Shown: positions 1 through 6,740, counted from the first letter of the stretch. The stretch: 10,489 bases of DNA from JASFQI01 sp050115555 (GCA_050115555.1 JASFQI010000161.1:1-10489); one strand, 5' to 3'. Program-made: numbers and translations. Notes: generated by a model from the sequence alone, not told the origin.

Positions 1-327
1 TGGATCGTACATGGGGTTGCGTTGAGCCAGCAGCTTCCAGTTGCGCATATGACCGGTATACCACTTGGCAATGATGGACAGGCTCTCCCGTTCCCATCGG
101 ACCTTGTGTACGAAGAAGCCCGGCGATTCCTCCGGGGTGGCTTTTTTCTCCCTGTGAATCGTGGGTGCAATCGTAGATGCAGGAGTTTCGAGCATTGGGG
201 GAGAGGCATCATACTCCGGCCTCGTTTTCGTCTGCCTCATGCCCGGAGTACAAGCCAGCACCAGCGCAAGGGCTGCAAGGACAGGAGCGAATCGATACGC
301 CCTCCAGTGATGTTTTCCGGCCGTCAT
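1..327 (-). CDS. LysM-domain lipoprotein, partial (C-terminus beyond window)
   Basis: This reading frame starts at an ATG at 327-325 and stays open to the window edge, giving 109 residues. The N-terminus has basic residues, then a hydrophobic stretch (about residues 13-25) ending in V-L-A-C at 23-26. That is a lipoprotein-type signal with Cys26 as the likely lipidated residue. A low-complexity Pro/Thr/Glu linker follows to about residue 70. From about residue 71 the sequence (FFVHKVRWERESLSIIAKWY, then a Trp-Lys-Leu-Leu-Ala and Asn-Pro) looks like the start of a LysM domain, a peptidoglycan-binding fold. Its ATG overlaps the TGA of the upstream kinase gene as ATGA, so translational coupling is likely. 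Inference: an envelope-anchored, peptidoglycan-associated lipoprotein working with the kinase. The rest of the protein is not visible, so further domains cannot be excluded. Confidence 0.8.
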   Translation of the reverse strand, partial: MTAGKHHWRAYRFAPVLAALALVLACTPGMRQTKTRPEYDASPPMLETPASTIAPTIHREKKATPEESPGFFVHKVRWERESLSIIAKWYTGHMRNWKLLAQRNPMYDP

Positions 328-2210
328 TTTTTTGCTACCTTCTTTCGAATTCTCTTCAAGCTCCTTTTGGCCGGAGAGTTGTCCGGGTTGACAGTGACGG
401 CCTGCTCCAGATTGACCAGGCACTCCCCCAACTTCCCTCTTTTTTCCTGGATCATCGCAAGATTGTAGTACGCTTCGTCCAAGTACATGGGGGCAAGCTC
501 TACTACACAGGAGTACATGGCTTCGGCCTCGGCATACTCCCTTCTCATGGCATAGATGTAGCCAAGATTAAAGTAGGCTTCCGTAAATGAAGGGTTCTGC
601 TGGATGACTTTCTGATAGGCGTCCACGGCCTTGGCATACTCTTTCAGGCGCAGGTAGAGAAGGCCGAGGTGGAATCGGCTCCGGATGTCTTGTGGATTGA
701 TGGTCAGAGACTGGAGCAGGAGCTTTTTGGCCTTGCGGGGATCCCTGTTCCGCAAGGCGAGGGCTTGGCCCTGGAGGGCTCGAGCGTAAGGTTCGGACAA
801 GTCGCTCAGGCGGTTTTCGTCCTTTGAGAGGACCTTCTCGAAAAGGCCGGCGGCCTCGTCGTAGTGCCCCTGTTCCAGGGCACGAAGTCCGGCTTCGACC
901 ATCGCGGATTCCGGCGGCCCCTGAGAAAGGGGCCCTTCCGACAGGTGACCCGGCCCGGAGGCCGAAGCAAGAGGGGAGGCAGGAGGTCCGTTTTTGCCGG
1001 GTGGGTTCCAGACGAGGAAGATGATCAGGAGCACGGCTATCCCGATCCCTGGAATACCGGCGAGCGCAATTCGCTTCCACGGAGTGCCGGCGAACGGAAT
1101 CCGTTTCCAAGGAATGCGCGCAAGCGCAACCCGCTTCCAAGGAATGCGCCGTATCCGGGGAAGCTCCTCCGGAGGCATTTTGGCCGTTTTTTCGGCAGCC
1201 CGGATGGCCGCCTTGGCCTTTGCAATGGGATCATGGACATCCATCTTGGTCACGGACTGAATCGTGAGCTCTTCCGTGACAATGTCATCCACGTACAGGT
1301 CTTTCATGAACAGGGCCAGGCCCTGAGAGTTCTGGTGTAAGCCGCGCTTATGAATGCAGAGGTTCAAATCCGCGAGCATCTCGCCGCTGGTCTGGTACCG
1401 TTGGTCCGGGTGTAAGGAAAGGGCTCGATGCATGATGCTGTAAATCTCTGGAGGAAGATGGGGGACAATGGCTTCCAGGGGCTGAAAACGGGCCTCACGC
1501 ACTTGCGAGAGCACCTCCATGGCATCCCCGTTGAACATGCGGGTTCCGGTCAGCATTTCGTAAAGGAGGATGGCGCTGGCAAAAATGTCCGAGCGATGGT
1601 CCACACGCTTGCCTTCGGCCTGCTCCGGGGACATGTAGGCGATCTTTCCCTTGATGGCCCCCTGTTGGGTCTCGGAGGACTGGCTGGAGGCTTTGGCAAT
1701 GCCGAAATCAATGATTTTGACCTCTCCCCCGTACGTGATGAAGATATTCTGGGGGCTGACATCCCTGTGAATAATGTGAAGGGGGTTTCCCTGAAGGTCC
1801 TTTCGGTTGTGCGCGTAATCCAGGGCTTCACAGATCTGGGTCGCCATGAAAAGGGCGGTTTCGAGCTTCAGATTGTACTCCAGCTCGTTCGCCTTTTTAA
1901 TCATCGCTTGAAGGTCTTTTCCGAAGAGGTACTCCATGGCGATGAAGTAATTTCCTTCCATGCTTCCGAAGTCGTAAATTTGAACGATATTGCGGTGTTG
2001 AAGGAGAGCGGCTAGCTTGGCCTCGTCGATGAACGATGTGACTACGTTGTCCTCGTCTGCAAGGTGAGGCAGGAGTCGCTTGATGGCGATGAGCTTCTCA
2101 AACCCCTGGTCCCCCCGGATCATGGCCCGGTAGAGCTCGGCCATTCCCCCAACGGCAATCCGATCCAGGAGCGTGTATTTCCCGAGTTTTGTAGGCTTGA
2201 ATTGCGCCAT
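324..2210 (-). CDS. Membrane-bound Ser/Thr protein kinase with C-terminal TPR repeats
   Basis: A 628-residue Hanks-type Ser/Thr kinase. The kinase domain spans about residues 12-290: Gly-rich loop around AVGGMAELY (19-27), ATP-anchoring Lys44 in IAIKR, catalytic loop HRDVSPQN (148-155), DFG (168-170), SPEQ in place of APE (194-197) and Asp208. All catalytic residues are present, so it should be active. The HRDVSPQN form is common in myxobacterial and other deltaproteobacterial kinases. A linker leads into three tandem IPWKR-type repeats (356-385), then one transmembrane helix (about 386-401). A Pro/Gly/Ser-rich stretch and roughly four to five TPR units (about 437-615) follow, probably outside the cytoplasmic membrane. 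The C-terminus is very basic (KRIRKKVAKK). A good promoter lies upstream; the SD before the ATG is weak (GGGGTC about 9 nt away). The stop overlaps the start of a LysM lipoprotein gene. Inferred role: envelope sensing or scaffold-dependent signalling; substrates are unknown. Confidence 0.93.
   Translation of the reverse strand: MAQFKPTKLGKYTLLDRIAVGGMAELYRAMIRGDQGFEKLIAIKRLLPHLADEDNVVTSFIDEAKLAALLQHRNIVQIYDFGSMEGNYFIAMEYLFGKDLQAMIKKANELEYNLKLETALFMATQICEALDYAHNRKDLQGNPLHIIHRDVSPQNIFITYGGEVKIIDFGIAKASSQSSETQQGAIKGKIAYMSPEQAEGKRVDHRSDIFASAILLYEMLTGTRMFNGDAMEVLSQVREARFQPLEAIVPHLPPEIYSIMHRALSLHPDQRYQTSGEMLADLNLCIHKRGLHQNSQGLALFMKDLYVDDIVTEELTIQSVTKMDVHDPIAKAKAAIRAAEKTAKMPPEELPRIRRIPWKRVALARIPWKRIPFAGTPWKRIALAGIPGIGIAVLLIIFLVWNPPGKNGPPASPLASASGPGHLSEGPLSQGPPESAMVEAGLRALEQGHYDEAAGLFEKVLSKDENRLSDLSEPYARALQGQALALRNRDPRKAKKLLLQSLTINPQDIRSRFHLGLLYLRLKEYAKAVDAYQKVIQQNPSFTEAYFNLGYIYAMRREYAEAEAMYSCVVELAPMYLDEAYYNLAMIQEKRGKLGECLVNLEQAVTVNPDNSPAKRSLKRIRKKVAKK
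1051..1150 (-). repeat. 30-bp tandem repeat inside the kinase gene (about 3.3 copies)
   Basis: Three adjacent 30-bp units lie at 1051-1080, 1081-1110 and 1111-1140, with a partial fourth starting at 1141. They share the plus-strand pattern GGAnTnCnnGCnAnCGnAAnnCGnTTCCAn. The period is exactly ten codons, so the kinase frame is kept. On the minus strand they encode IPWKRVALAR, IPWKRIPFAG and TPWKRIALAG, ending in IPGIG at the edge of the transmembrane helix. The units differ at several positions, so this is a diverged, not a fresh, expansion. Confidence 0.85.
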
Positions 2211-2290
2211 GCGGCAAAGACCCCGGCCCTCTAATCCCGTGAGGTGGAACTCCCAACGTCATGGGGAACAGAGGAAGTATTTGTCATGGA

Positions 2291-2319
2291 ATTATGCAAG
2301 ACCCGATCCAGCGCGTCAA
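2291..2319 (-). promoter_or_regulatory. Sigma-70-like promoter for the kinase/lipoprotein pair
   Basis: On the minus strand TTGACG (2319-2314) and CATAAT (2296-2291) each match five of six consensus bases and are separated by exactly 17 nt. Transcription would start near 2284 and give a leader of about 75 nt before the kinase ATG at 2210. No other promoter of this quality was seen in the 2211-2462 gap. Confidence 0.6.
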
Positions 2320-2378
2320 GGTGGGCTCCATCCCTTTGTCCGGCGTGAGGGGAGTTCAACGTAGCACAATGAGCCCCC

Positions 2379-2402
2379 GCTTTTCCAGAACCCTGGAAAA
2401 GC
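2379..2402 (-). terminator. Perfect 10-bp inverted repeat after the LUD gene, possible terminator
   Basis: Arms GCTTTTCCAG (2379-2388) and CTGGAAAAGC (2393-2402) are exactly complementary around a 4-nt AACC loop. The hairpin sits 60 nt after the LUD-gene stop and just before the kinase promoter, where a terminator would be expected. On the minus strand it is followed by GGGGGCTC, not a T tract, so it is not a classic intrinsic terminator. It may be a 3'-end stabilising structure, a factor-assisted terminator or an operator. Confidence 0.4.
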
Positions 2403-2462
2403 ATACGGAAAGGTGCTCAAAACACATGCGAAGTGGAACCTTGAACCTCTGGTCAGTGCAGA

Positions 2463-3107
2463 TTAATAACCCAGGTTTTCTCCGATGAGCTTGACGTGGA
2501 TACGGCCCTTGATCATGTGCCCCTCTATAATGCTCCACATGTTGCATATCCGTTGCTCTACGCGGCAGTCACGGCAGAGACCGTCTTCAGCACAGGGGGT
2601 TTTCAGGCCCAGACGGATGGCATTGACCGGCGCGGCATAAGAGCGTATGCGCGCCATGGCGGTCTCCAGATCCGGCACAATCTTGTTCATGCCCACGACC
2701 AGGAGCACCTTGCGGGGGCCGAAGCTCATGGCGGCCACCCGGTTTCCCATGCCGTCCAGGTTGACCAGTCTGCCGTCCAGAGTGATCGCATTCGAGCTGG
2801 CAATCATCACGTCGGCGGTGAGGCCTTTTCTACGTCGTTCCAGGCTTTCCTCAGGGGATAAACCCGGCTCATAAGGGTCGATCAGCTCAACGCCGGGTCG
2901 TTTTGCGATTTCCTCCCAGAGCCCCATTCCGGTCGCTGTCATGGTGCCGTTCCGAAACACCGTTGCGCCCTCTTCGATCATGTCCAGAATCTCGGATTTC
3001 GCCTGATCTCCGCTGGCGGCATAGGACCCTTCCATCCGGCGCTTTTCAAGCGCATGGATGACCTTCTGCGCCACATTTTCGTTCCAGGCATTCTGGTGTT
3101 CATCCAT
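2463..3107 (-). CDS. LUD-domain (LutC/YkgG-like) protein
   Basis: A 214-residue cytoplasmic protein of the LUD (DUF162, 'lactate utilization') family. The start at 3107 is chosen because AGGAGG (3119-3114) lies 6 nt upstream; the open frame extends further 5' but without family-like sequence. Recognisable parts are RNGTMTATGMGLWEE (about residues 52-66), SSNAITLDGRLVNLDGMGNRVA (about 104-125) and FGPRKVLLVVGMNKIVPDLE (about 129-148). A C-terminal cluster of four cysteines follows at 172, 178, 181 and 188 (C-x5-C-x2-C-x6-C), which could bind a metal or Fe-S cluster. In LutABC operons a LUD protein helps lactate oxidation, but no LutA- or LutB-like gene is adjacent, so a lactate role is not supported here. 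It is the first gene of a minus-strand run and diverges from the carboxyltransferase gene. Confidence 0.88.
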   Translation of the reverse strand: MDEHQNAWNENVAQKVIHALEKRRMEGSYAASGDQAKSEILDMIEEGATVFRNGTMTATGMGLWEEIAKRPGVELIDPYEPGLSPEESLERRRKGLTADVMIASSNAITLDGRLVNLDGMGNRVAAMSFGPRKVLLVVGMNKIVPDLETAMARIRSYAAPVNAIRLGLKTPCAEDGLCRDCRVEQRICNMWSIIEGHMIKGRIHVKLIGENLGY

Positions 3108-3278
3108 GGCCAGCCTCCTAGGAAACTCTTTCGCTCGCTCCATTCTCACCCGCCTTGCCGAGACTGCGGGGAGATTCGATGCATACGTTCGTACCGGTTT
3201 TGCGGACGATTCCTTATCGATGGAACGGAAACGTACAAAATAATCTATTAGCATCCCCTAGAATCCTTTGAAGGTCAA

Positions 3279-3295
3279 GTGTATATCTCATACAC
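3279..3295. promoter_or_regulatory. Dyad GTGTAT-N5-ATACAC, candidate operator
   Basis: GTGTAT (3279-3284) and ATACAC (3290-3295) are exact inverted copies around ATCTC. On the minus strand the dyad directly abuts a TTGACC hexamer (3278-3273) that could be the -35 of the LUD gene, although no convincing -10 lies 16-18 nt beyond it (GATGCT at 17 nt is poor). A dimeric repressor bound here could control either divergent gene. The cognate regulator is not in the window. Confidence 0.35.
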
Positions 3296-3324
3296 CACGA
3301 GCCTCGACGGACAGGACAGGGTGC

Positions 3325-3352
3325 TTGACACAGGGGGCCCGATCGATAATAA
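3325..3352 (+). promoter_or_regulatory. Candidate promoter for the carboxyltransferase gene
   Basis: A perfect TTGACA (3325-3330) is followed by GATAAT (3345-3350, five of six consensus bases). The spacer is only 14 nt, short of the usual 16-18. TAATAA (3347-3352) would give a 16-nt spacer with a poorer match. The leader to the GTG at 3476 would be about 120 nt. Tentative because of the spacing. Confidence 0.3.
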
Positions 3353-3475
3353 CGGCAGGGTATCGGTGTATTGCGCGAGCTTCATACGAACCTGCCGTGC
3401 GCGGCCGGGTTCTGTTCTCACAAGGGGAAGGGAAGCGCGTGTCGCTTCTCACGAAACCGAACAAAGGGGGACACC

Positions 3476-5044
3476 GTGGATTCCTGGGAACAAGAGATTG
3501 AGGAGCTCAAACAACGAAGGCGCCTGGCCCGGCGCATGGGCGGGGAAGAAAATGTCTCCCGGCAGCACGCCCTCGGAAGGAAGACGGCGCGGGAACGCAT
3601 ACAGGCCCTGTGCGACTCGGGGTCCTTTCGTGAACGGGGAATTCTGAGCGGCATCGCCCGGTACAGTGAATCCACGCCGAATCAGCTCGAGACCTTCACG
3701 CCTTGCCCCTTTATCCTGGGGCTGGGCCGGATCGACGGAAGACGCGTAGCCATTCACGCAGATGATTTCACCGTGCGGGGTGCCTCGGTGGGGAGGATGT
3801 ACAAGGCGAAGCGGGAGTATTTCGCACACATGGCCCGGTCCCTGCGCGTTCCGGTTGTGAGGCTTGTGGAGGGTGCGGGAGGATCCATACGCGAAATCCT
3901 GGAGATCGGCTACACCGAGCTGCCATCGGGAAACCCTGGCGGAACGCAGAATGAGGCAGAGGCCTTGTCTGAAATCCCGGTCGTTGCAGTGGGTTTGGGA
4001 CCCATGGCCGGTCTGGGTGCCCTGTTCATGGTAAAGAGCCACTTTTCGGTCATGGTCAAGGAGCAGGCCCAGATTTTTGTGGGAGGCCCGCCCCTGGTGA
4101 AGGCGGCGTTCGGCGAAGAGGTCGACAAGGAGGAGTTGGGCGGCCACCACGTGCACGCGAGGGAATCCGGTGTAGTGGACAACGAAGCAGACAGTGAGGA
4201 GGACGCCCTGTCTCAGGTGAAGGCATTCCTGTCCTACCTGCCGAGCAACGTGTGGGAAATGCCTGTACGGCATACTACCGAGGACGATCCCGCGCGGTCC
4301 GAGGACGCATTGATTTCCGCCGTGCCTCGAGACCCTCGAAAGACCTATGACATGCGCGGGATTCTGCGCATGGTCCTGGATCGGGACTCCCTGTTCGAAA
4401 TCGGGAAGGATCAGGGACGCTCGCAGATCACGGCCCTGGCAAGACTGAACGGCTATCCGGTCGGCGTCCTGGCCAACGACCCGCGTTTTATGGGAGGATC
4501 ATTCACCTATGACGTGGCCGAGAAGTACCAGCGGTTCGTGGACCTGTGCGATACCTTTCACCTGCCCCTGGTAAACTTTTCCGACCAGCCGGGATTCAGC
4601 ATCGGTCGAAAAAGTGAGCTCGGTGGAACCATTCGTAAAGGCGTACGCGCGAGTTTTGCCATGGTGCAGGCCACGATTCCGGTAGCCGTGGTGTACCTGC
4701 GGAAGTGTTTCGGAGTTGCCGGGGCGGCCCAGCGACCGGCTCAGCGTTTTTGCTGGCAGCTCGCCTGGCCGTCTGCTCGATGGGGGAACATCCCGGTAGA
4801 GGGCGGCGTGTATGCCGCACATCGCAGCGAGATCCAGTCGTCGCAGGACCCGGATGCCTGCCTTCAGGAGCTTCATGAACGCTACGAATCCATTGCGTCT
4901 CCCTTTCGCACGGCGGAGGCCTTTGGTATCGAGGACATCATCGATCCTCGCGAGACGAGACCCCTTCTCTGCGAGTGGGTCCAAGACGCTGTGGCCGTGG
5001 AGCGAAACCAGCTCGGACCCAAATTGCGGGGCATGCGCTGCTGA
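3476..5044 (+). CDS. Acyl-CoA carboxylase, carboxyltransferase (beta) subunit
   Basis: A 522-residue carboxyltransferase of the propionyl/acetyl/methylmalonyl-CoA type, which moves the carboxyl group between carboxybiotin and an acyl-CoA. The GTG start is chosen because AAAGGGGG lies about 5 nt upstream and the protein then begins with the usual charged helix (EELKQRR) and the family motif ALGRKTARERI (about residues 32-42). The N-terminal crotonase-like half contains RLVEGAGGSI (about 129-138) and LGPMAGLGA (about 174-182). The C-terminal half contains NDPRFMGGS (about 334-342), NFSDQPGFSIG (about 367-377), WPSARWGNIPVEGG (about 431-444) and AFGIEDIIDPRETRPLL (about 482-498). The length is normal for the family. 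Substrate cannot be told from the sequence. No biotin carboxylase, biotin carrier or decarboxylase subunit gene is adjacent, so partners must be encoded elsewhere. It is cytoplasmic or membrane-associated depending on the complex. Confidence 0.92.
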   Translation: MDSWEQEIEELKQRRRLARRMGGEENVSRQHALGRKTARERIQALCDSGSFRERGILSGIARYSESTPNQLETFTPCPFILGLGRIDGRRVAIHADDFTVRGASVGRMYKAKREYFAHMARSLRVPVVRLVEGAGGSIREILEIGYTELPSGNPGGTQNEAEALSEIPVVAVGLGPMAGLGALFMVKSHFSVMVKEQAQIFVGGPPLVKAAFGEEVDKEELGGHHVHARESGVVDNEADSEEDALSQVKAFLSYLPSNVWEMPVRHTTEDDPARSEDALISAVPRDPRKTYDMRGILRMVLDRDSLFEIGKDQGRSQITALARLNGYPVGVLANDPRFMGGSFTYDVAEKYQRFVDLCDTFHLPLVNFSDQPGFSIGRKSELGGTIRKGVRASFAMVQATIPVAVVYLRKCFGVAGAAQRPAQRFCWQLAWPSARWGNIPVEGGVYAAHRSEIQSSQDPDACLQELHERYESIASPFRTAEAFGIEDIIDPRETRPLLCEWVQDAVAVERNQLGPKLRGMRC

Positions 5045-5059
5045 TGTAGCGGTTGAGGA

Positions 5060-5077
5060 ATCACGGCCCGATGTGAT
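5060..5077 (+). promoter_or_regulatory. ATCAC-N8-GTGAT dyad after the carboxyltransferase gene
   Basis: ATCAC (5060-5064) and GTGAT (5073-5077) form a short dyad followed by ATTTTG. It could be a weak terminator for the carboxyltransferase gene or a regulator half-site pair. Its left part, ATCACGG, is the exact inverse of CCGTGAT at 5139-5145 within the downstream repeats, which slightly favours a regulatory reading. Five-base arms are weak evidence. Confidence 0.2.
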
Positions 5078-5107
5078 ATTTTGACACTATTCTTGCCGCG
5101 CAATTTT

Positions 5108-5170
5108 CGTGATCCTGTAGTGGGACTGCGGGAAGTTTCCGTGATCCTGAATTCTGCTGTCGTGCTCCTG
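5108..5170 (+). repeat. Three phased direct repeats upstream of the octaheme cytochrome gene
   Basis: CGTGATCCTG occurs at 5108-5117 and again at 5140-5149; CGTGCTCCTG, with one mismatch, occurs at 5161-5170. The start-to-start distances are 32 and 21 bp, close to three and two helical turns, so all three copies would face one side of the DNA. They lie 68-130 bp before the cytochrome ATG. A perfect TTGACA (5081-5086) lies just upstream without a good -10 at the usual distance, compatible with an activator-dependent promoter. Inference: binding sites for a regulator of the cytochrome gene. Confidence 0.5.
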
Positions 5171-5237
5171 GGGGGAGGTTCTCAAGATACCCGCCCGTAT
5201 GCGATAGCGCAAAGCGCTCCTCATAGTGGAGGTGACG

Positions 5238-6740
5238 ATGAAACTGCATGTTGCCCTGATGATTTTACTGGCTGTTCCCATGGCACTGGTTTCTGCAGCA
5301 ATGGCCGACCCAAGCCCGGACACCGAGGCCTGTCTCGAGTGCCATCGAACGATCCATCCGGGCATCGTGGCCGACTGGGAGCGCAGCCGGCATTCCAGGA
5401 CACGGCCTGTAGACGCATTGGAAAAGCCTGAAATCGAGCGGCGGATCTCTGCTGCTTCTCCGCCCGAATCGCTTCGGGACGTCACTGTGGGCTGCGCAGA
5501 ATGCCACACCTTGCGACCGGAGGCACATTCGGACACTTTCGAGCACAGCGGATACGATGTGCACGTGGTGGTGAGCCCGGCGGACTGCGCCACATGCCAT
5601 CCCGAGGAACGCGCACAGTATGCGGACAATCTCATGTCTCGGGCCTATGGGAACCTGATGCAAAATCCGGTGTATCGCAACCTGGCGGACACGATCAACG
5701 GGGTCCAGGTCTACCATGCAGAGGAAAACGCCACCAAGCTCGAGGACCCCGACGAGGCAACGAATGCCGTGTCCTGCCTGTTCTGTCACGGCACCCGGGT
5801 GAAGGTTCGGGAATTCATTACGCGAGAGACCGATTTCGGCGAGATGACCCTCCCCGAACTCGAAGGCTGGCCCAGCCAGGGCGTGGGGAGGATCAATCCG
5901 GACGGCACCCTGGGTGCGTGTACGTCCTGCCACACCCGGCACCGGTTCTCCATCGAGATGGCCCGCAAGCCCCATACGTGCTCCCAGTGCCACAAGGGGC
6001 CGGACGTGCCGGCCTACAAGGTCTACGATGTGAGCAAGCACGGGAATCTCTACTCGGCCATGAAAACGGATTGGGACTTTAACGCGGTACCCTGGACCCT
6101 GGGCAGAGACCTTTCCGCACCCACGTGTGCAGCGTGTCATGTGAGCCTGACCGTGGATCTGGACGGGATCGTGATCGCAAAACGCACCCACCGCATGAAC
6201 GATCGCCTGGCTTGGAGGATTTTCGGCGTGTATGCGCACCTTCACCCGAAGTCCCCGGACACCACGGTGCTGCGAAACCGGGCCGGGCTTCCCCTGCCGG
6301 TGGATCTGGATGGAAGGCCCGCGTCCGAGGGCCTCATCGGTGCCGAGGAACAGGAAGCTCGGCGAAATGCCATGCAGGGGGTCTGCCGTTCCTGTCACGG
6401 AGACAACTGGGTTCATACCCAGTTCGATCGCCTGGACAGGACTGTGGAGACCACGAATGAGATGACGCGGGCGGCCACGGAGGTCATGGCCTCTGCGTGG
6501 AAACAGGGCCTGGCCAAAGGCCTGGAACACCAGGACAGCCTGTTCAACGAGGCGATCGAGATGAAGTGGGTGGAGCAGTGGCTTTTCTATGCCAATTCCA
6601 CCCGGTATGCCGCTGCCATGATGGGAGGAGATTACGGAGTCTTTGAAAGAGGAAGATGGGACATGTCCCTAAATTTGCAGGAGATGATCGATTGGCTCGA
6701 GGTGGCGGAGCGCCTTCGGGAAGAGCGGCCATCCGAATGA
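5238..6740 (+). CDS. Octaheme c-type cytochrome, hydroxylamine oxidoreductase-like
   Basis: A 500-residue precursor with eight CXXCH heme-binding motifs. Counted from the chosen ATG they fall at about residues 32, 86, 117, 180, 228, 248, 297 and 383 (CLECH, CAECH, CATCH, CLFCH, CTSCH, CSQCH, CAACH, CRSCH). The ATG at 5238 is preferred over the in-frame GTG at 5226 because GGAGGTGA (5228-5235) is an excellent SD for it and overlaps the GTG. The protein then starts with a signal peptide (KLHVALMILLAVPMALVSAAMA) with a likely cut after AMA, so it acts in the periplasm. Motif number and order, plus SKHGN before heme 7 and the long helical C-terminus (WLFYANSTRYAAAMMGGDYG), fit the HAO-like octaheme family. 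Such proteins oxidise hydroxylamine or hydrazine, or reduce nitrite or hydroxylamine. An anaerobic setting favours reduction. No quinol-oxidising partner such as an NrfH-type protein is next to it. Confidence 0.9.
   Translation: MKLHVALMILLAVPMALVSAAMADPSPDTEACLECHRTIHPGIVADWERSRHSRTRPVDALEKPEIERRISAASPPESLRDVTVGCAECHTLRPEAHSDTFEHSGYDVHVVVSPADCATCHPEERAQYADNLMSRAYGNLMQNPVYRNLADTINGVQVYHAEENATKLEDPDEATNAVSCLFCHGTRVKVREFITRETDFGEMTLPELEGWPSQGVGRINPDGTLGACTSCHTRHRFSIEMARKPHTCSQCHKGPDVPAYKVYDVSKHGNLYSAMKTDWDFNAVPWTLGRDLSAPTCAACHVSLTVDLDGIVIAKRTHRMNDRLAWRIFGVYAHLHPKSPDTTVLRNRAGLPLPVDLDGRPASEGLIGAEEQEARRNAMQGVCRSCHGDNWVHTQFDRLDRTVETTNEMTRAATEVMASAWKQGLAKGLEHQDSLFNEAIEMKWVEQWLFYANSTRYAAAMMGGDYGVFERGRWDMSLNLQEMIDWLEVAERLREERPSE

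Larger units (their letters stand above)
3108..3475. other. Divergent intergenic region
   Basis: 368 bp between the divergently read LUD gene and the carboxyltransferase gene. Open frames cross it on both strands but look like 5' extensions without domain similarity or good SD sequences. It holds the minus-strand SD (3114-3119), a dyad next to a TTGACC hexamer (3273-3295) and a rightward TTGACA element (3325-3330). An AT-richer patch at about 3234-3250 stands out from the GC-rich surroundings, as expected for promoter DNA. No RNA gene was recognised. Confidence 0.6.

Noticed and set aside
1037..1150. Tandem repeats considered as a CRISPR-like or noncoding iteron array
   Set aside because: The units are contiguous without spacers, keep the ten-codon frame of the kinase gene and encode a regular peptide repeat, so they are coding repeats.
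3371..3475. N-terminal extension of the carboxyltransferase from an upstream start
   Set aside because: The extension is Cys/Arg/Lys-rich and unlike the family, while the GTG at 3476 has a strong GGGGG SD and begins at the usual family N-terminus.
3449..4273. Minus-strand open frame (274 codons) opposite the carboxyltransferase gene
   Set aside because: The plus-strand frame has unmistakable family motifs throughout; this one has none and no SD-supported start.
5265..6530. Long minus-strand open frame (421 codons) opposite the cytochrome gene
   Set aside because: It is His/Arg/Gly-rich without domain features and is the antisense shadow of a GC-rich gene with eight clear heme motifs on the plus strand.
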